Shown: positions 51,755 to 60,227 of the stretch, piece after piece
How the letters are laid out: every line of letters begins with the position of its first letter
How positions within the stretch are numbered: position 1 is the stretch's first letter
Made by a program: the position numbers and the translations under genes
Notes under the pieces: model-generated
What the model was told of the DNA's origin: nothing
Seen by the model: the letters and a program-made list of their open reading frames with translations, nothing else
Database searches by the model: none
Assembly: GCF_042738955.1 (NCBI RefSeq)
Contig: NZ_JBHYHC010000014.1
Coordinates: 49,946-113,945 of the forward strand
Length of the DNA stretch: 64,000 nucleotides
Direction of reading: 5' to 3'
DNA from: Umezawaea sp042738955
GTDB taxonomy: Bacteria; Actinomycetota; Actinomycetes; Mycobacteriales; Pseudonocardiaceae

Positions 51755-52124
51755 GGTGGCTCGGGCCGCCGGGGTCGGGATCAGCACCCTGCGGTTCTAC
51801 GAGCGGCGCGGGCTGGTCGAGCCGCTGGGGCGGACCGGGGGCGGCTACCGCGAGTACGACGAGGAGTCGGTGCGGCGGATCAAGTTCATCCGCCGCGCCC
51901 AGCAGCTGGGGTTCACCCTGGTCGAGGTGGCGCAGTTCCTCGACCTGCCGCGGGCCGGAGCGCTGACCGGGGACGACGTGAGCGGGCTGGTGGCGGGCAA
52001 GCTCGGCGAGATCGACACCCGCATCCGGGACCTGGGCCGGATGCGGGCGGCGCTGGTGGACCTCGCCGTCTCCGGGGCCGTCGCCGAGCAGTGCCCGGTG
52101 GTGGCCGCGCTCGTCGGGGACTAG
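51741..52124 (+). CDS. MerR-family transcriptional regulator
   Basis: A 127-residue regulator with the winged helix MRIGEVARAAGVGISTLRFYERRGLV, REYDEESVRRIKFIRRAQQLGFTL and a short effector tail with one Cys (AEQCPVVAAL). One Cys suggests a redox, drug or divalent metal input rather than mercury. GTG start inside the preceding gene. Stop shares CTAG with the next, convergent gene. Confidence 0.92.
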   Translation: MRIGEVARAAGVGISTLRFYERRGLVEPLGRTGGGYREYDEESVRRIKFIRRAQQLGFTLVEVAQFLDLPRAGALTGDDVSGLVAGKLGEIDTRIRDLGRMRAALVDLAVSGAVAEQCPVVAALVGD

Positions 52125-53872
52125 GCCCAGGGCGCCTTGATCACGATGTTCTTCACCGAGTTGAACGGCCGCAGCACCACGGTCCACCCCTCGGCGACGT
52201 ACGCCGACTCCTGCCACGCCTGCGACTGCTCCAGCACCAGGTAGTTCGCCCCGTACTCCCGCGCGATGGCCGTGAGCTGGAGGGCGTTGAGCGAGTTGTA
52301 CTTGCCGGGGTCCTGGCTGCCGCACTGGTCGACGCCGCCCAACGCCGTGAGCCTGGCCTCGTAGTCGAGGGTCGCCGGGCCGCCGTACGCGCCGTTCTTG
52401 CAGTCCACGACCACGCCGCGGCCCGAGGCGAGGCGGACGTACAGGGCCAGCGGGGGCACCAGGAGCTGGTTGCCGGGCGGCACGACCCGTTCGACGGCCT
52501 GGCCCCAGTCGCGCAGCGCGGTGTCGGGGATGAACCGGGTGTCGAGGGGACGCCAGGTCAGGACGCCCGCGACGACGACCGAGCCGATCAGACCGGTGAG
52601 GATGCCCGCGACCACCAGGAAGCGGGGGACCAGCAGGAAGCAGCCGATCAGCATGGCGCCGGCGGCGACCAGGATCCACGGGCCGCCGTTGGTGCTCGCG
52701 AACGGGTAAGCGGGCTCGGTCTCCTTGACGCCCATGGCGAAGTAGGCGAGCGCGCCCACCAGCGGGAGCAGCAGCAGCCGCTTCCACGCGGCGGTGAGGG
52801 CGAAGACCGGGGTGAGGACGCCCCACACCGCGAGCGGCATCAGGACCACGTCGAGCCGGTAGATGTTCAGGCCCTGCGCGAGGACGCCGAGGGTCGGCAC
52901 GTCGAAGCGGTCGACCAGCACGCCCGCCGTGAGGCCGATGGCGGGCAGCAGGACCAGGGCGGCCCACAGCCCGCGGGTGCCGCGGACGAAGTGGAACACG
53001 CTCAGCAGCGCCAGTCCGACCAGCGCGAAGCCGCCCCACATCAGCTGCGGGATCCAGCTGGTCGCCTCGCAGTGGTACGGGATCAGCTCGGTGCAGACCT
53101 TGGCGAAGTCCGCGGTGTCGCCCGCGACCGGCCGGGCGACCAGGTTGCCCGCGACGATGCCGCCGACGACCACGGCGGTCCCGACGAGCAGCCAGTGGAC
53201 GCGGCGGTCGCGCACGCCCAGCGCGACGACGGCCGCCAGCAGCAGCACGCCGACCACGGCGCCCTGCTGCACGTGGACGAGCGCGGTCGCGACGGCGGCG
53301 AACGCGGCCAGGCCGTGCCGACCGGTGACGAGCGCGGCGACGGCGAGGTAGATGAGGAACCCGGAGAGCACGCCGGGCAGGGCGATGGCGAGCATCGGCG
53401 AGCCGGTGCCGAGCAGCCACCACGGGGTGAGCGCGCCGATGACGGTGACGACGATCGTCGCCGACCACGTGGCCCGCGGCGCCCACGCGCGCGCCAGGAT
53501 CGCCGTCGCGAAGCCGAACGCCAGCAGGCCGAGGCACCAGTAGCCGAAGTAGACCGCGTCGAGCGTCCCGGTGCTCGCCCCGGCCCACGTCACGACGTCG
53601 AACAGCCAGTGCGGCTGCGGGGCGTTCGCGATGACCCAGTCGCCCGCGAACTTGGTCGGGTCCGCCCAGTGCAGCCCCAACGCCGACAGGACCAGGTGGT
53701 CGCCCGTCCCCGCCGTGTAGCCGTAGCGCATGTGCAGCATCAGGCCGAGCAGCGCGGCGCTGATCACCGCCTGCACGGGCGTGGTCGGCCGCCAGCGGGC
53801 CCGGACCGGTGGCGCGGGCGCCTCCGGTTCCCGGTGCTCGACCCTCGGCGCCGCGATCAACGTTGTGGACAA
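52121..53872 (-). CDS. Large polytopic membrane protein (GT-C-like)
   Basis: A 583-residue protein with about 12-13 helices and a C-terminal soluble domain (residues about 470-583; YVRLASGRGVVVDCKNG). Loop 1 has HWADPTKFAGDW, like other large glycosyltransferase-C-fold proteins. No exact family recognised. The TTG start (53870-53872) has GGGGGAG upstream; the codon lies in a TTGTCCACA sequence. Probable lipid-linked sugar transferase or membrane enzyme. Confidence 0.75.
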   Translation of the reverse strand: MSTTLIAAPRVEHREPEAPAPPVRARWRPTTPVQAVISAALLGLMLHMRYGYTAGTGDHLVLSALGLHWADPTKFAGDWVIANAPQPHWLFDVVTWAGASTGTLDAVYFGYWCLGLLAFGFATAILARAWAPRATWSATIVVTVIGALTPWWLLGTGSPMLAIALPGVLSGFLIYLAVAALVTGRHGLAAFAAVATALVHVQQGAVVGVLLLAAVVALGVRDRRVHWLLVGTAVVVGGIVAGNLVARPVAGDTADFAKVCTELIPYHCEATSWIPQLMWGGFALVGLALLSVFHFVRGTRGLWAALVLLPAIGLTAGVLVDRFDVPTLGVLAQGLNIYRLDVVLMPLAVWGVLTPVFALTAAWKRLLLLPLVGALAYFAMGVKETEPAYPFASTNGGPWILVAAGAMLIGCFLLVPRFLVVAGILTGLIGSVVVAGVLTWRPLDTRFIPDTALRDWGQAVERVVPPGNQLLVPPLALYVRLASGRGVVVDCKNGAYGGPATLDYEARLTALGGVDQCGSQDPGKYNSLNALQLTAIAREYGANYLVLEQSQAWQESAYVAEGWTVVLRPFNSVKNIVIKAPWA

Positions 53873-54057
53873 CGGGACTCCCCCAGTGGTGAGCGGGATG
53901 CACCCGCTCTACCCAGGAGACGCCCCATAGCTCACTTTCGTTGCTGTGATTGCGCTTTCACCGGAAAATCTCAGGAAACCCCGCGAGGCGCGCACCGGCT
54001 TCGATGATCGTCCGAGTAGATTCCGAAGATCGTTCGTCGGCATCGGGGTGTTCGCTG

Positions 54058-54936
54058 GTGGGTGCTGGTTACGCGGTCGTCGACACCGAGACGACGGGGT
54101 TCGCGGCGGGTGGTCGGGATCGGGTCGTCGAGGTCGCGGTGGTGCTGCTCGACGAGGACGGCCTCGTCACGGGCGAGTGGTGCACGCTGGTCAACCCGGC
54201 CCGTGACCTGGGGCCGCAGCACATCCACCGGATCAGCGCCGCCGAGGTGTGGCACGCGCCGACGTTCGCCGAGGTCGCCGGGTCGCTCGCGGCGCAGTTG
54301 AGCAACCGGGTGCTGGTCGCCCACAACCTGAGCTTCGACGCGCGCTTCCTGGCCGCGGAGTTCGGCAGGCTCGGCGTGGAGTGGCCGACGGCGGGCCTGT
54401 GCACGATGAAGCTGGCCACCCAGTACCTCCCGGACAGGGCCGGTCGGTCGTTGCGGGCGTGCTGCGACGCCGCCGGTGTCCGGCTGGTGTCCGCCCACTC
54501 GGCGCTCTACGACGCGCACGCCGCCGCGGGCCTCTTCGCGAACTACCTGGCGAAAGCCGGGCGGCCGGAGCCGTGGCGGGACCTGCTCGACGACGCCGAG
54601 CACGCGCCGTGGCCGGTCTTCGCGTCCTCGTCGGCGCACCTGGTCCGCCGCGGCGAGGTGGTCGCCCAGCGGACCTCCCGCGCCGAACTGGTCCCGCTCG
54701 TCCGCGGCGACACGGTCGTGTTCACCGGGCAGATGGCCGACCCGAGGGACGTGTGGATCGACCGCGCCGCGGCGGCCGGGCTGCGGGTGATCCAGGGGTA
54801 CGTCACGAAGGCGACGCGCGTCCTCGTGGCGGCCGACCCGTTCTCGTTGTCCAGCAAGGCGCGCCGGGCGCGGGCGTACGAGGTGCCGATCGTGTCCGAG
54901 CAGGACTTCGGGTCCATGCTCGCCCGGTTGGCCTAG
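54058..54936 (+). CDS. DnaQ-like 3'-5' exonuclease with BRCT domain
   Basis: A 292-residue protein. DEDDh exonuclease: VVDTETTG (Asp-x-Glu), HNLSFDARF (Asp), HSALYDAHAA (His, Asp). A C-terminal BRCT-like domain (residues about 195-292; DTVVFTGQMADPR ... GLRVIQGYVTKATRVLVAADP) follows. It probably repairs or proofreads DNA. The GTG 54058 is chosen; ATG 54004 would add 18 residues. Confidence 0.88.
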   Translation: MGAGYAVVDTETTGFAAGGRDRVVEVAVVLLDEDGLVTGEWCTLVNPARDLGPQHIHRISAAEVWHAPTFAEVAGSLAAQLSNRVLVAHNLSFDARFLAAEFGRLGVEWPTAGLCTMKLATQYLPDRAGRSLRACCDAAGVRLVSAHSALYDAHAAAGLFANYLAKAGRPEPWRDLLDDAEHAPWPVFASSSAHLVRRGEVVAQRTSRAELVPLVRGDTVVFTGQMADPRDVWIDRAAAAGLRVIQGYVTKATRVLVAADPFSLSSKARRARAYEVPIVSEQDFGSMLARLA

Positions 54937-55064
54937 CGGCCCGCTCGTTACAACCAGGGCGAAAGATCACCGAACCGGGTGTCATTCGACCTATTGAAAT
55001 GCCTGCTACCTGCGGGGAAGCTCTGACGAACAGGCCGTGGCAGCCAGCGGAAGGTACGAGCCGC

Positions 55065-55907
55065 ATGCGTACCGTGCAGACAGTCCCCACCCGCCCGGTG
55101 TGGGATGAACTGATCGCCGAGTTACCCGTCGGCGTGGTGCTGATGGACGCTGCCGGGACCGTGCTGGCGGGCAACAGGCTCGCCGCCGACCTGGTGGGGC
55201 TGCGGCAGGAGGAGCTGCTGTCCGGCGACCGGCCCGAGGGCTGGTCCGCGCGGGACGACTCCGGGGCGCCGCTGCCCAGTCGGGCGGAGATCGCCGACCA
55301 GGTGTTCCGGACCGGGTCGGTGCTGACGCTGCCGGTGGTCGTCGTGCGCACCGGCGCTCCCCACGTGCAGATCTGGGTCGAGTGCCACCCGCTGCTGGTG
55401 CGCGGGGAGCAGCGGCTGGTCGCGTTCCTGCAACCCGTGCACACGGACGTGCCGCACAGCCGCGGGCTGGTGGACCCGCTGACCGGGCTGCCGGGGCGGG
55501 CGCTGCTGCACGACCGGCTCGACCAGGCGTTGGCGCGGGCCCGCACGCACGGCACCGTCGTGACGCTGGTGCTGGTGGACGTGCACCGGCTGGCCGCGGT
55601 GAACGCCGAGCACGGGTTCCAGCGGGGCGACGAGCTGCTGACCGTCGTCGGCGGCAGGCTCCGGGAGGGGCTGCGCGAGGACTACACGGTCGCGCGGTAC
55701 GGCGGCGACGAGTTCGCCGTGATCGCCGAGCACAGCTGCGGCAACGGCGAGGCCGTGGCCGAGCGCGTGCGTGAGCTGGCCGGGCGCGCGGTGCGGATCG
55801 CGGGCACGCGGGTGCGGCCCGGCGTGCGGGTGTGCTGGGTGACCAGCGACGGGGCCGCGCCGATGCACTCGGTCATCGCGCACGTGGAGGAACGGCTGCG
55901 CTCCTAG
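55065..55907 (+). CDS. PAS-GGDEF diguanylate cyclase
   Basis: A 280-residue protein: PAS-like sensor (residues about 10-110; LPVGVVLMDAAGTVLAGNRLAADLVG) and GGDEF domain starting DPLTGLPGR with an intact active site RYGGDEF. It makes the second messenger c-di-GMP. The RxxD inhibitory site is not matched at the expected spacing. ATG 55065 has GGAAGG upstream. Hairpin 55925 follows. Confidence 0.88.
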   Translation: MRTVQTVPTRPVWDELIAELPVGVVLMDAAGTVLAGNRLAADLVGLRQEELLSGDRPEGWSARDDSGAPLPSRAEIADQVFRTGSVLTLPVVVVRTGAPHVQIWVECHPLLVRGEQRLVAFLQPVHTDVPHSRGLVDPLTGLPGRALLHDRLDQALARARTHGTVVTLVLVDVHRLAAVNAEHGFQRGDELLTVVGGRLREGLREDYTVARYGGDEFAVIAEHSCGNGEAVAERVRELAGRAVRIAGTRVRPGVRVCWVTSDGAAPMHSVIAHVEERLRS

Positions 55908-55924
55908 CCCTCACACGCCAAAAG

Positions 55925-55964
55925 GGCTGAGCCCCCGACGCCGGATCGCGTCGGGGGCTCAGCC
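55925..55964. terminator. Hairpin between convergent genes
   Basis: A perfect 17-bp stem (55925-55941 with 55948-55964), 6-nt loop, preceded by AAAA and followed by TTCGTT. Serves the GGDEF gene and the convergent repeat-protein gene. Confidence 0.85.
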
Positions 55965-56007
55965 TTCGTTCCCAGGGTGGAGCAGGTGTGTCAGCCGGTC
56001 ACCACGA

Positions 56008-59000
56008 TCAGATGCGGGACATCTGGATGGTGTCCTCGAGGGACCCGAACAGGGACTGGGTGTCCAGGCCCGCCAGGGCCGGAGCGCCGAGGGAGCGCTC
56101 GTCGCCCGCACCGGCGGCCTTGAGGGCGTCACCGGTGGTGTTGAGCTTCACGCCGCTCAGGGACGCGGTGGGCAGGGCCGTGCGGGTCGGGGTGTCCAGC
56201 GAGCGGGGCTGCGCGACCGGGGCGACCGGGACCACGACCGGGAGCGCCGGGACGGCGATCGGGGCCGTGGGCAGCGTCGGCAGGCTGCGGCCCGCGGGCG
56301 CCAGGGGCAGGAGGCCCCGGATCACCGGCGTGGAGCCGAAGCCGCCGACCAGCGGGAGGGTGCCGCCGAACGAGCGCTCCTCCTCCAGGGCGGGCGCGGT
56401 CGACGGGAGGTCCAGGGAGGTCAGCTGGTCGGTGTCGGGGATGTGGTTCACCGGAAGGGTGCTCACCGTCTCCGAGCCGACGGGAAGGCGGCTCAGGTTG
56501 GTCAGGCTCGGGATGTCGGACGCGCCGAGCAGCCTGTCCACGCTGGCGGGGAGGTCGATGCCGCGGGGCGCCTCGTTCGAGCGCGCACCGTCGGCTTCCT
56601 CGCCGGTGGTCTGGGTGGTGGTCGTGTGGACGAGAGCGGTGGCCTGGCCGAGGACCTCGACCGGGATGTCGTAGACCTGCCCCGCGGCCTCGACCGGCAC
56701 CGGCACGTCGTTCGCCGTGACCGCGTCGCCGTTGCCGGCGGTGGTCGTCTTGCCGCCCGCCTTGCTGAGCAGGGTGCTGTCCGAGGTGGTCTTCGAGATG
56801 CCCGCGGCCGTGACCGGCTCGCCGAACACCTCCGGCGCGGCGTTCGCCGGAACCGTGACCAGGTTGCCGGACACCGACGCGTCCTTGCCCGACGTGGTGC
56901 TGTCGCCGCCCGCGACGACCTTGGTGACGCCGAACGTGTTCGAGTCGCCGTTCGCCGCGGCGGTGACGGTGTCCGCGAAGGCCTGCACCGGAGCGGCGAC
57001 CTGGGCTGCCACGGCGTTGCCCGAGAGGGAGCCGCGGTCGCCGGTCGTGGTGACGTCGCCGCCCGCGAGGGAGCTGTAGTCGTTGGCGGCGTCGCTCTCG
57101 ACGTTGCTGCCCGCGCCGACCGCGCTGCCGAAGACCTCGACGGCCGAGGCCTCGGGGACGGAGACGACGTTGCCCGCGATCGCGCCTTCGGCGCCGTCGC
57201 TGACGGCGTCGCCACCGGAGGTGGAGTCCAGCTCGGAGTCGACGTTCGAGGTGCCGTTGCCGACCGCGACGACGGTGTCGCCGAACGCCTGCGCGGGGTT
57301 CGAGGTCGGGGCCTGCACGATGTTGCCCGACGCGGAGCCGTGGTGGCCGGTCGCGTTGGACGGGCCGCCCGCGACCAGCACGGTGTCGCTGGCGGTGTCG
57401 GTGTTCGGGTTGCCGACGAGCGCCGCGGCGTCGCCGAAGGCCTGCGCGCCGACGGCCGTGGGCGCGGTGACGATGTTGCTCGACACCGTGCCGTTGTCGT
57501 CCTGGCTGTTCGGCGTGCCGCCGGACGTGAGGACCTTGTGCTCGTCGGTCGTGCTGGTCGGCGCTCCCACGACGCCCGCGGCCACGCCGTAGGCCTCGGC
57601 CGGGACCACGGCGGGCACCTGGGCGATGTTGCCCGACACGACGCTGTCGTTGCCGGTCGTGCCGTTGTAACCACCGGTGTCCGAGGTCACGTCGTTGTCG
57701 CAGAAGGCGGTGGCGTTGCCCGCACCGGCGACGGCGTCGCCGCACGCGTCAGCCGCTCCGGCGGGCGACGCGGAGAGGGTGTTCGCGGCGAGCACCGAGT
57801 GGTCGCCGTTGGTGTACGTGCCCTCGCCCGCCTTGGCGGTGACGTCGTTGCTGTGCTTCGCGGCGGTGTTGCCGATCGCCGAGACGGCGTTGCCGCCACC
57901 GGAGACGGGCAGCGCCACGGGCGCGTCGGCCAGGTTGCCCGAGAGCGTGGAGCCCTCACCGGTCGTGCTGGTGAACCCACCGGCCTCGGCGTCGTTCACC
58001 GTGCTGCTGGTGGCGCTCGAGTTGGCCGCGCCCGCGATCGCGTTGTCGTCGACCGACACCGGGCCCGCGAGCTGCGGCTGGACCACGTTGCCCGCGAGCG
58101 TCGCCGGGTCACCGCTCGTCTGCGTCCACGAGGGGATGCCGTTGAGGCCGGTGCGCGTGGTGCCCGCGTCCGAGGTCGCGCTGTTCCTCGCGATCGAGTC
58201 CGCGTTGCCCGCGCCCGCCACGCCGTTGCCGTTCACGGCGGCGATCGGGGCCAGCGGCACGCCCACGACGTTGCCGCCGACGGAGCTGTTGTCGCCGTCG
58301 GTCTTCAGCGAGCCGAGGGACTCGGCGGAGGTGGCGGCGTCCGAGTCGGAGTAGGCGTTGCCGCCGCCACCGACCGCGTTGTTCGTCACCTGCGCGGGCA
58401 CGGCGCCCTGCGCGGCGGCGATGTTGCCGGACAGCGTCCCGCGATCGCCGGACGTGGTGATGTCGCCACCGGTCGACGCGGCCTGGACGGCCGAGGTGTG
58501 CGCGTACGAGTTGCCCAGCACGGCGATCGAGTTGCCGGTGACCTGCGCCGGGACGGCGAGGCCCACGGCGGCCACGTTGCCCGCGAGCGACCCGTTCGAC
58601 CCGTCGGTCAGCACGGCGGCGGGCTGCGTGACGGTCTGGCCGCAGGTGGTGTCGACGCTCGCGTCGCTCCCGGCGGCGACGGCGTTGCCGCAGACGTCGA
58701 CCGGGACGACGACGTTCGGCTGGACCACGTTGCCGCGGGTGGCCGCGGAGGTGTCGACGCGGTCACCCGCGTCGCGGACCAGCGGGTTCGCGCGGGAGAC
58801 GCGGTCGTTGCTGATCTCGCGGTGGAACTCGGGCAGCTCGCGCTGGCTGGCGACCGGGAGGCCGACCGCGTTCTTCTCCATGTCGATCGGCACGGTGATG
58901 CCGCCGTCGATGGTCGACGGGGCGGCATCGGGGTTGACGTTCTCCTGGGCAGAAGCGATGCCCGTACCGAGCATCAGCAAACCACCAGTAACCAGCGCGG

Positions 59001-59031
59001 ACTGGATTCCGCGCTTTGCCCAGGTCTGCAT
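56008..59031 (-). CDS. Giant secreted protein of fourteen 51-residue chaplin-like repeats
   Basis: A 1007-residue protein. Signal peptide at 1-28 (ends GIASAQE). About 90 residues follow, then fourteen tandem units of about 51 residues, each beginning GN(V/I)xxxP..AP..V.GN.V...GN and ending SGD.G.(L/V)S. Unit 1 has VVPVDVCGNAV and a second Cys, close to the chaplin domain of Streptomyces surface amyloids; unit 7 also has two Cys, the others none. A C-terminal 200 residues rich in Leu, Pro and Ser follow. ATG (59029-59031) with AAAAAGGAG. No membrane anchor seen. Confidence 0.85.
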   Translation of the reverse strand: MQTWAKRGIQSALVTGGLLMLGTGIASAQENVNPDAAPSTIDGGITVPIDMEKNAVGLPVASQRELPEFHREISNDRVSRANPLVRDAGDRVDTSAATRGNVVQPNVVVPVDVCGNAVAAGSDASVDTTCGQTVTQPAAVLTDGSNGSLAGNVAAVGLAVPAQVTGNSIAVLGNSYAHTSAVQAASTGGDITTSGDRGTLSGNIAAAQGAVPAQVTNNAVGGGGNAYSDSDAATSAESLGSLKTDGDNSSVGGNVVGVPLAPIAAVNGNGVAGAGNADSIARNSATSDAGTTRTGLNGIPSWTQTSGDPATLAGNVVQPQLAGPVSVDDNAIAGAANSSATSSTVNDAEAGGFTSTTGEGSTLSGNLADAPVALPVSGGGNAVSAIGNTAAKHSNDVTAKAGEGTYTNGDHSVLAANTLSASPAGAADACGDAVAGAGNATAFCDNDVTSDTGGYNGTTGNDSVVSGNIAQVPAVVPAEAYGVAAGVVGAPTSTTDEHKVLTSGGTPNSQDDNGTVSSNIVTAPTAVGAQAFGDAAALVGNPNTDTASDTVLVAGGPSNATGHHGSASGNIVQAPTSNPAQAFGDTVVAVGNGTSNVDSELDSTSGGDAVSDGAEGAIAGNVVSVPEASAVEVFGSAVGAGSNVESDAANDYSSLAGGDVTTTGDRGSLSGNAVAAQVAAPVQAFADTVTAAANGDSNTFGVTKVVAGGDSTTSGKDASVSGNLVTVPANAAPEVFGEPVTAAGISKTTSDSTLLSKAGGKTTTAGNGDAVTANDVPVPVEAAGQVYDIPVEVLGQATALVHTTTTQTTGEEADGARSNEAPRGIDLPASVDRLLGASDIPSLTNLSRLPVGSETVSTLPVNHIPDTDQLTSLDLPSTAPALEEERSFGGTLPLVGGFGSTPVIRGLLPLAPAGRSLPTLPTAPIAVPALPVVVPVAPVAQPRSLDTPTRTALPTASLSGVKLNTTGDALKAAGAGDERSLGAPALAGLDTQSLFGSLEDTIQMSRI
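56500..58790 (-). repeat. 14 tandem ~153-bp coding repeats
   Basis: The repeat units are about 51 codons each, in frame, with the GN-S-G-D-x-G signature every 153 bp. They are diverged in DNA, so this is an old repeat expansion under protein selection. Confidence 0.85.
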
Positions 59032-59213
59032 TGAGACTCCTTTTTCCTTTGCGGGGATGTGGCGGGCGGCCGGACGCGCAGCGTCGGAAGTGGGCCACCC
59101 GGATCGAGGAAGGCTGGGTGCGCGGCATCTCGACCACAAAGGAGCGCGAAGAAAGAGCGCGCCGGTCGATTCCCCAGGACAGCGTGGGAGCTGTCTAGGA
59201 CCGCGCGCTCAGA
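59032..59213 (-). promoter_or_regulatory. Upstream region of the repeat-protein gene
   Basis: A 182-bp gap after the 59214 gene, holding the promoter and AAAAAGGAG ribosome binding site of the giant protein gene. A short stem GACAGC / GCTGTC at about 59179-59196 may be a weak terminator. Confidence 0.4.
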
Positions 59214-60062
59214 TCAGTCAGGAGTGCTGCCGGGCTGCTTGCCCGGGAGCACGGAGATCCGCTCGGTGGTGGGCTTGAGCGCCCGAGCCACGGCGGAGTC
59301 GTAGGCGTTCACGAACGCGGCCTGGGAGGCCGAGTTCTGGTTGCCCGCCGAACCGGAACCGTCGCCACCGCAAGAGCAGTGCACCGGCGCGTTGACCGGC
59401 GGAGCGAACGGGACGAACGGCAGCGGAGAGGGGTCTCCGGGGAAATCGGGACGCGCGTCGTCACCCGGCGCGGTGCGCGGGGTGACGGGCTGCCACGTCC
59501 ACGGGTCGCCGACCGGCGAGAAGGACGTGGCCGGGGCTTCCACGACGGGCGTGCCCACCGAGACCGGTGCGACGCTGTCGTCGATCGGGGAAGGCACCAC
59601 GGGCACTGCGGTAGCGGTCTTGTCGACCTGGAACAGGGCGTCGGGCTGGAGGACTCCGACCAGACGGGGCTGCTCGAACCAGGACCCCACCTCGTCGAGG
59701 CCGCCGCGGAGCTGGTCCGCCACCTCTTCGAGCTTCGGGGCGGTGGCGGCGCGCGCTTTCTCCTGCTCGGCGCGCAGCGCCTCGTCGATCCCGACCACGG
59801 TCTGGGTGGCGGGCGTGACGACCGGGGCGATCGCGGTGGTCACGCGAGCGGGCAGCACCTCGTCGAACGTGTGCTGCGACGCTCCGGCGGAGACCGCCGA
59901 CACCACGTCCGGGTCCGGCGCCTCGGCGGCCGCCGTGGCCGTGGAGAGCACCCAGGCGGCGGCGGTGCTCGCCGCCGCGCCGCCGAGCACCAGGAGAGCG
60001 CGGCCGAGGGCACGCCGAAGACGGCACGCCCCCGTTCCCGCTCGCTGGTCCACGGCAGACAA
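59214..60062 (-). CDS. Secreted Pro-rich protein, neighbour of the repeat protein
   Basis: A 282-residue protein with a signal peptide or anchor at about residues 18-45 (ALLVLGGAAASTAAAWVLSTATAAAEA). A helical region with EEVADQLRGGLDEVGSWF follows, then a Pro-rich region and a VHCSCGGDGSG motif. No family recognised. The TTG at 60060-60062 has GGAGG at good spacing; a GTG at 60188 would add 42 residues with no signal. Same strand as the giant repeat protein, possibly a partner. Confidence 0.6.
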   Translation of the reverse strand: MSAVDQRAGTGACRLRRALGRALLVLGGAAASTAAAWVLSTATAAAEAPDPDVVSAVSAGASQHTFDEVLPARVTTAIAPVVTPATQTVVGIDEALRAEQEKARAATAPKLEEVADQLRGGLDEVGSWFEQPRLVGVLQPDALFQVDKTATAVPVVPSPIDDSVAPVSVGTPVVEAPATSFSPVGDPWTWQPVTPRTAPGDDARPDFPGDPSPLPFVPFAPPVNAPVHCSCGGDGSGSAGNQNSASQAAFVNAYDSAVARALKPTTERISVLPGKQPGSTPD

Positions 60063-60227
60063 CCCGGATACCTCCACCTCGACTGGGACGTCGACCGCAG
60101 TGGTCAAGTCGACTTCGTGAGCCTGCCAGGGAGGACCTCGGAACCGCACGCTCCCGGGTGCCCGTTCGTCACATCGTGTGACGAACACTCTGTGACATCA
60201 GCCGTGACCCTGAGTGCTCATTCCACG

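Noticed and set aside
53864..53872. Exact TTGTCCACA box at the start codon of the polytopic membrane gene
   Set aside because: It is single and lies within the start codon and first codons; there is no cluster around it.
54937..55064. Possible riboswitch upstream of the GGDEF gene
   Set aside because: The c-di-GMP and c-di-AMP aptamer motifs were not recognised; the region is only 128 bp.
56008..59031. Possible repeat-array or recombination cassette
   Set aside because: Units are diverged in DNA and keep the reading frame, so it is a protein repeat, not a CRISPR or mobile array.
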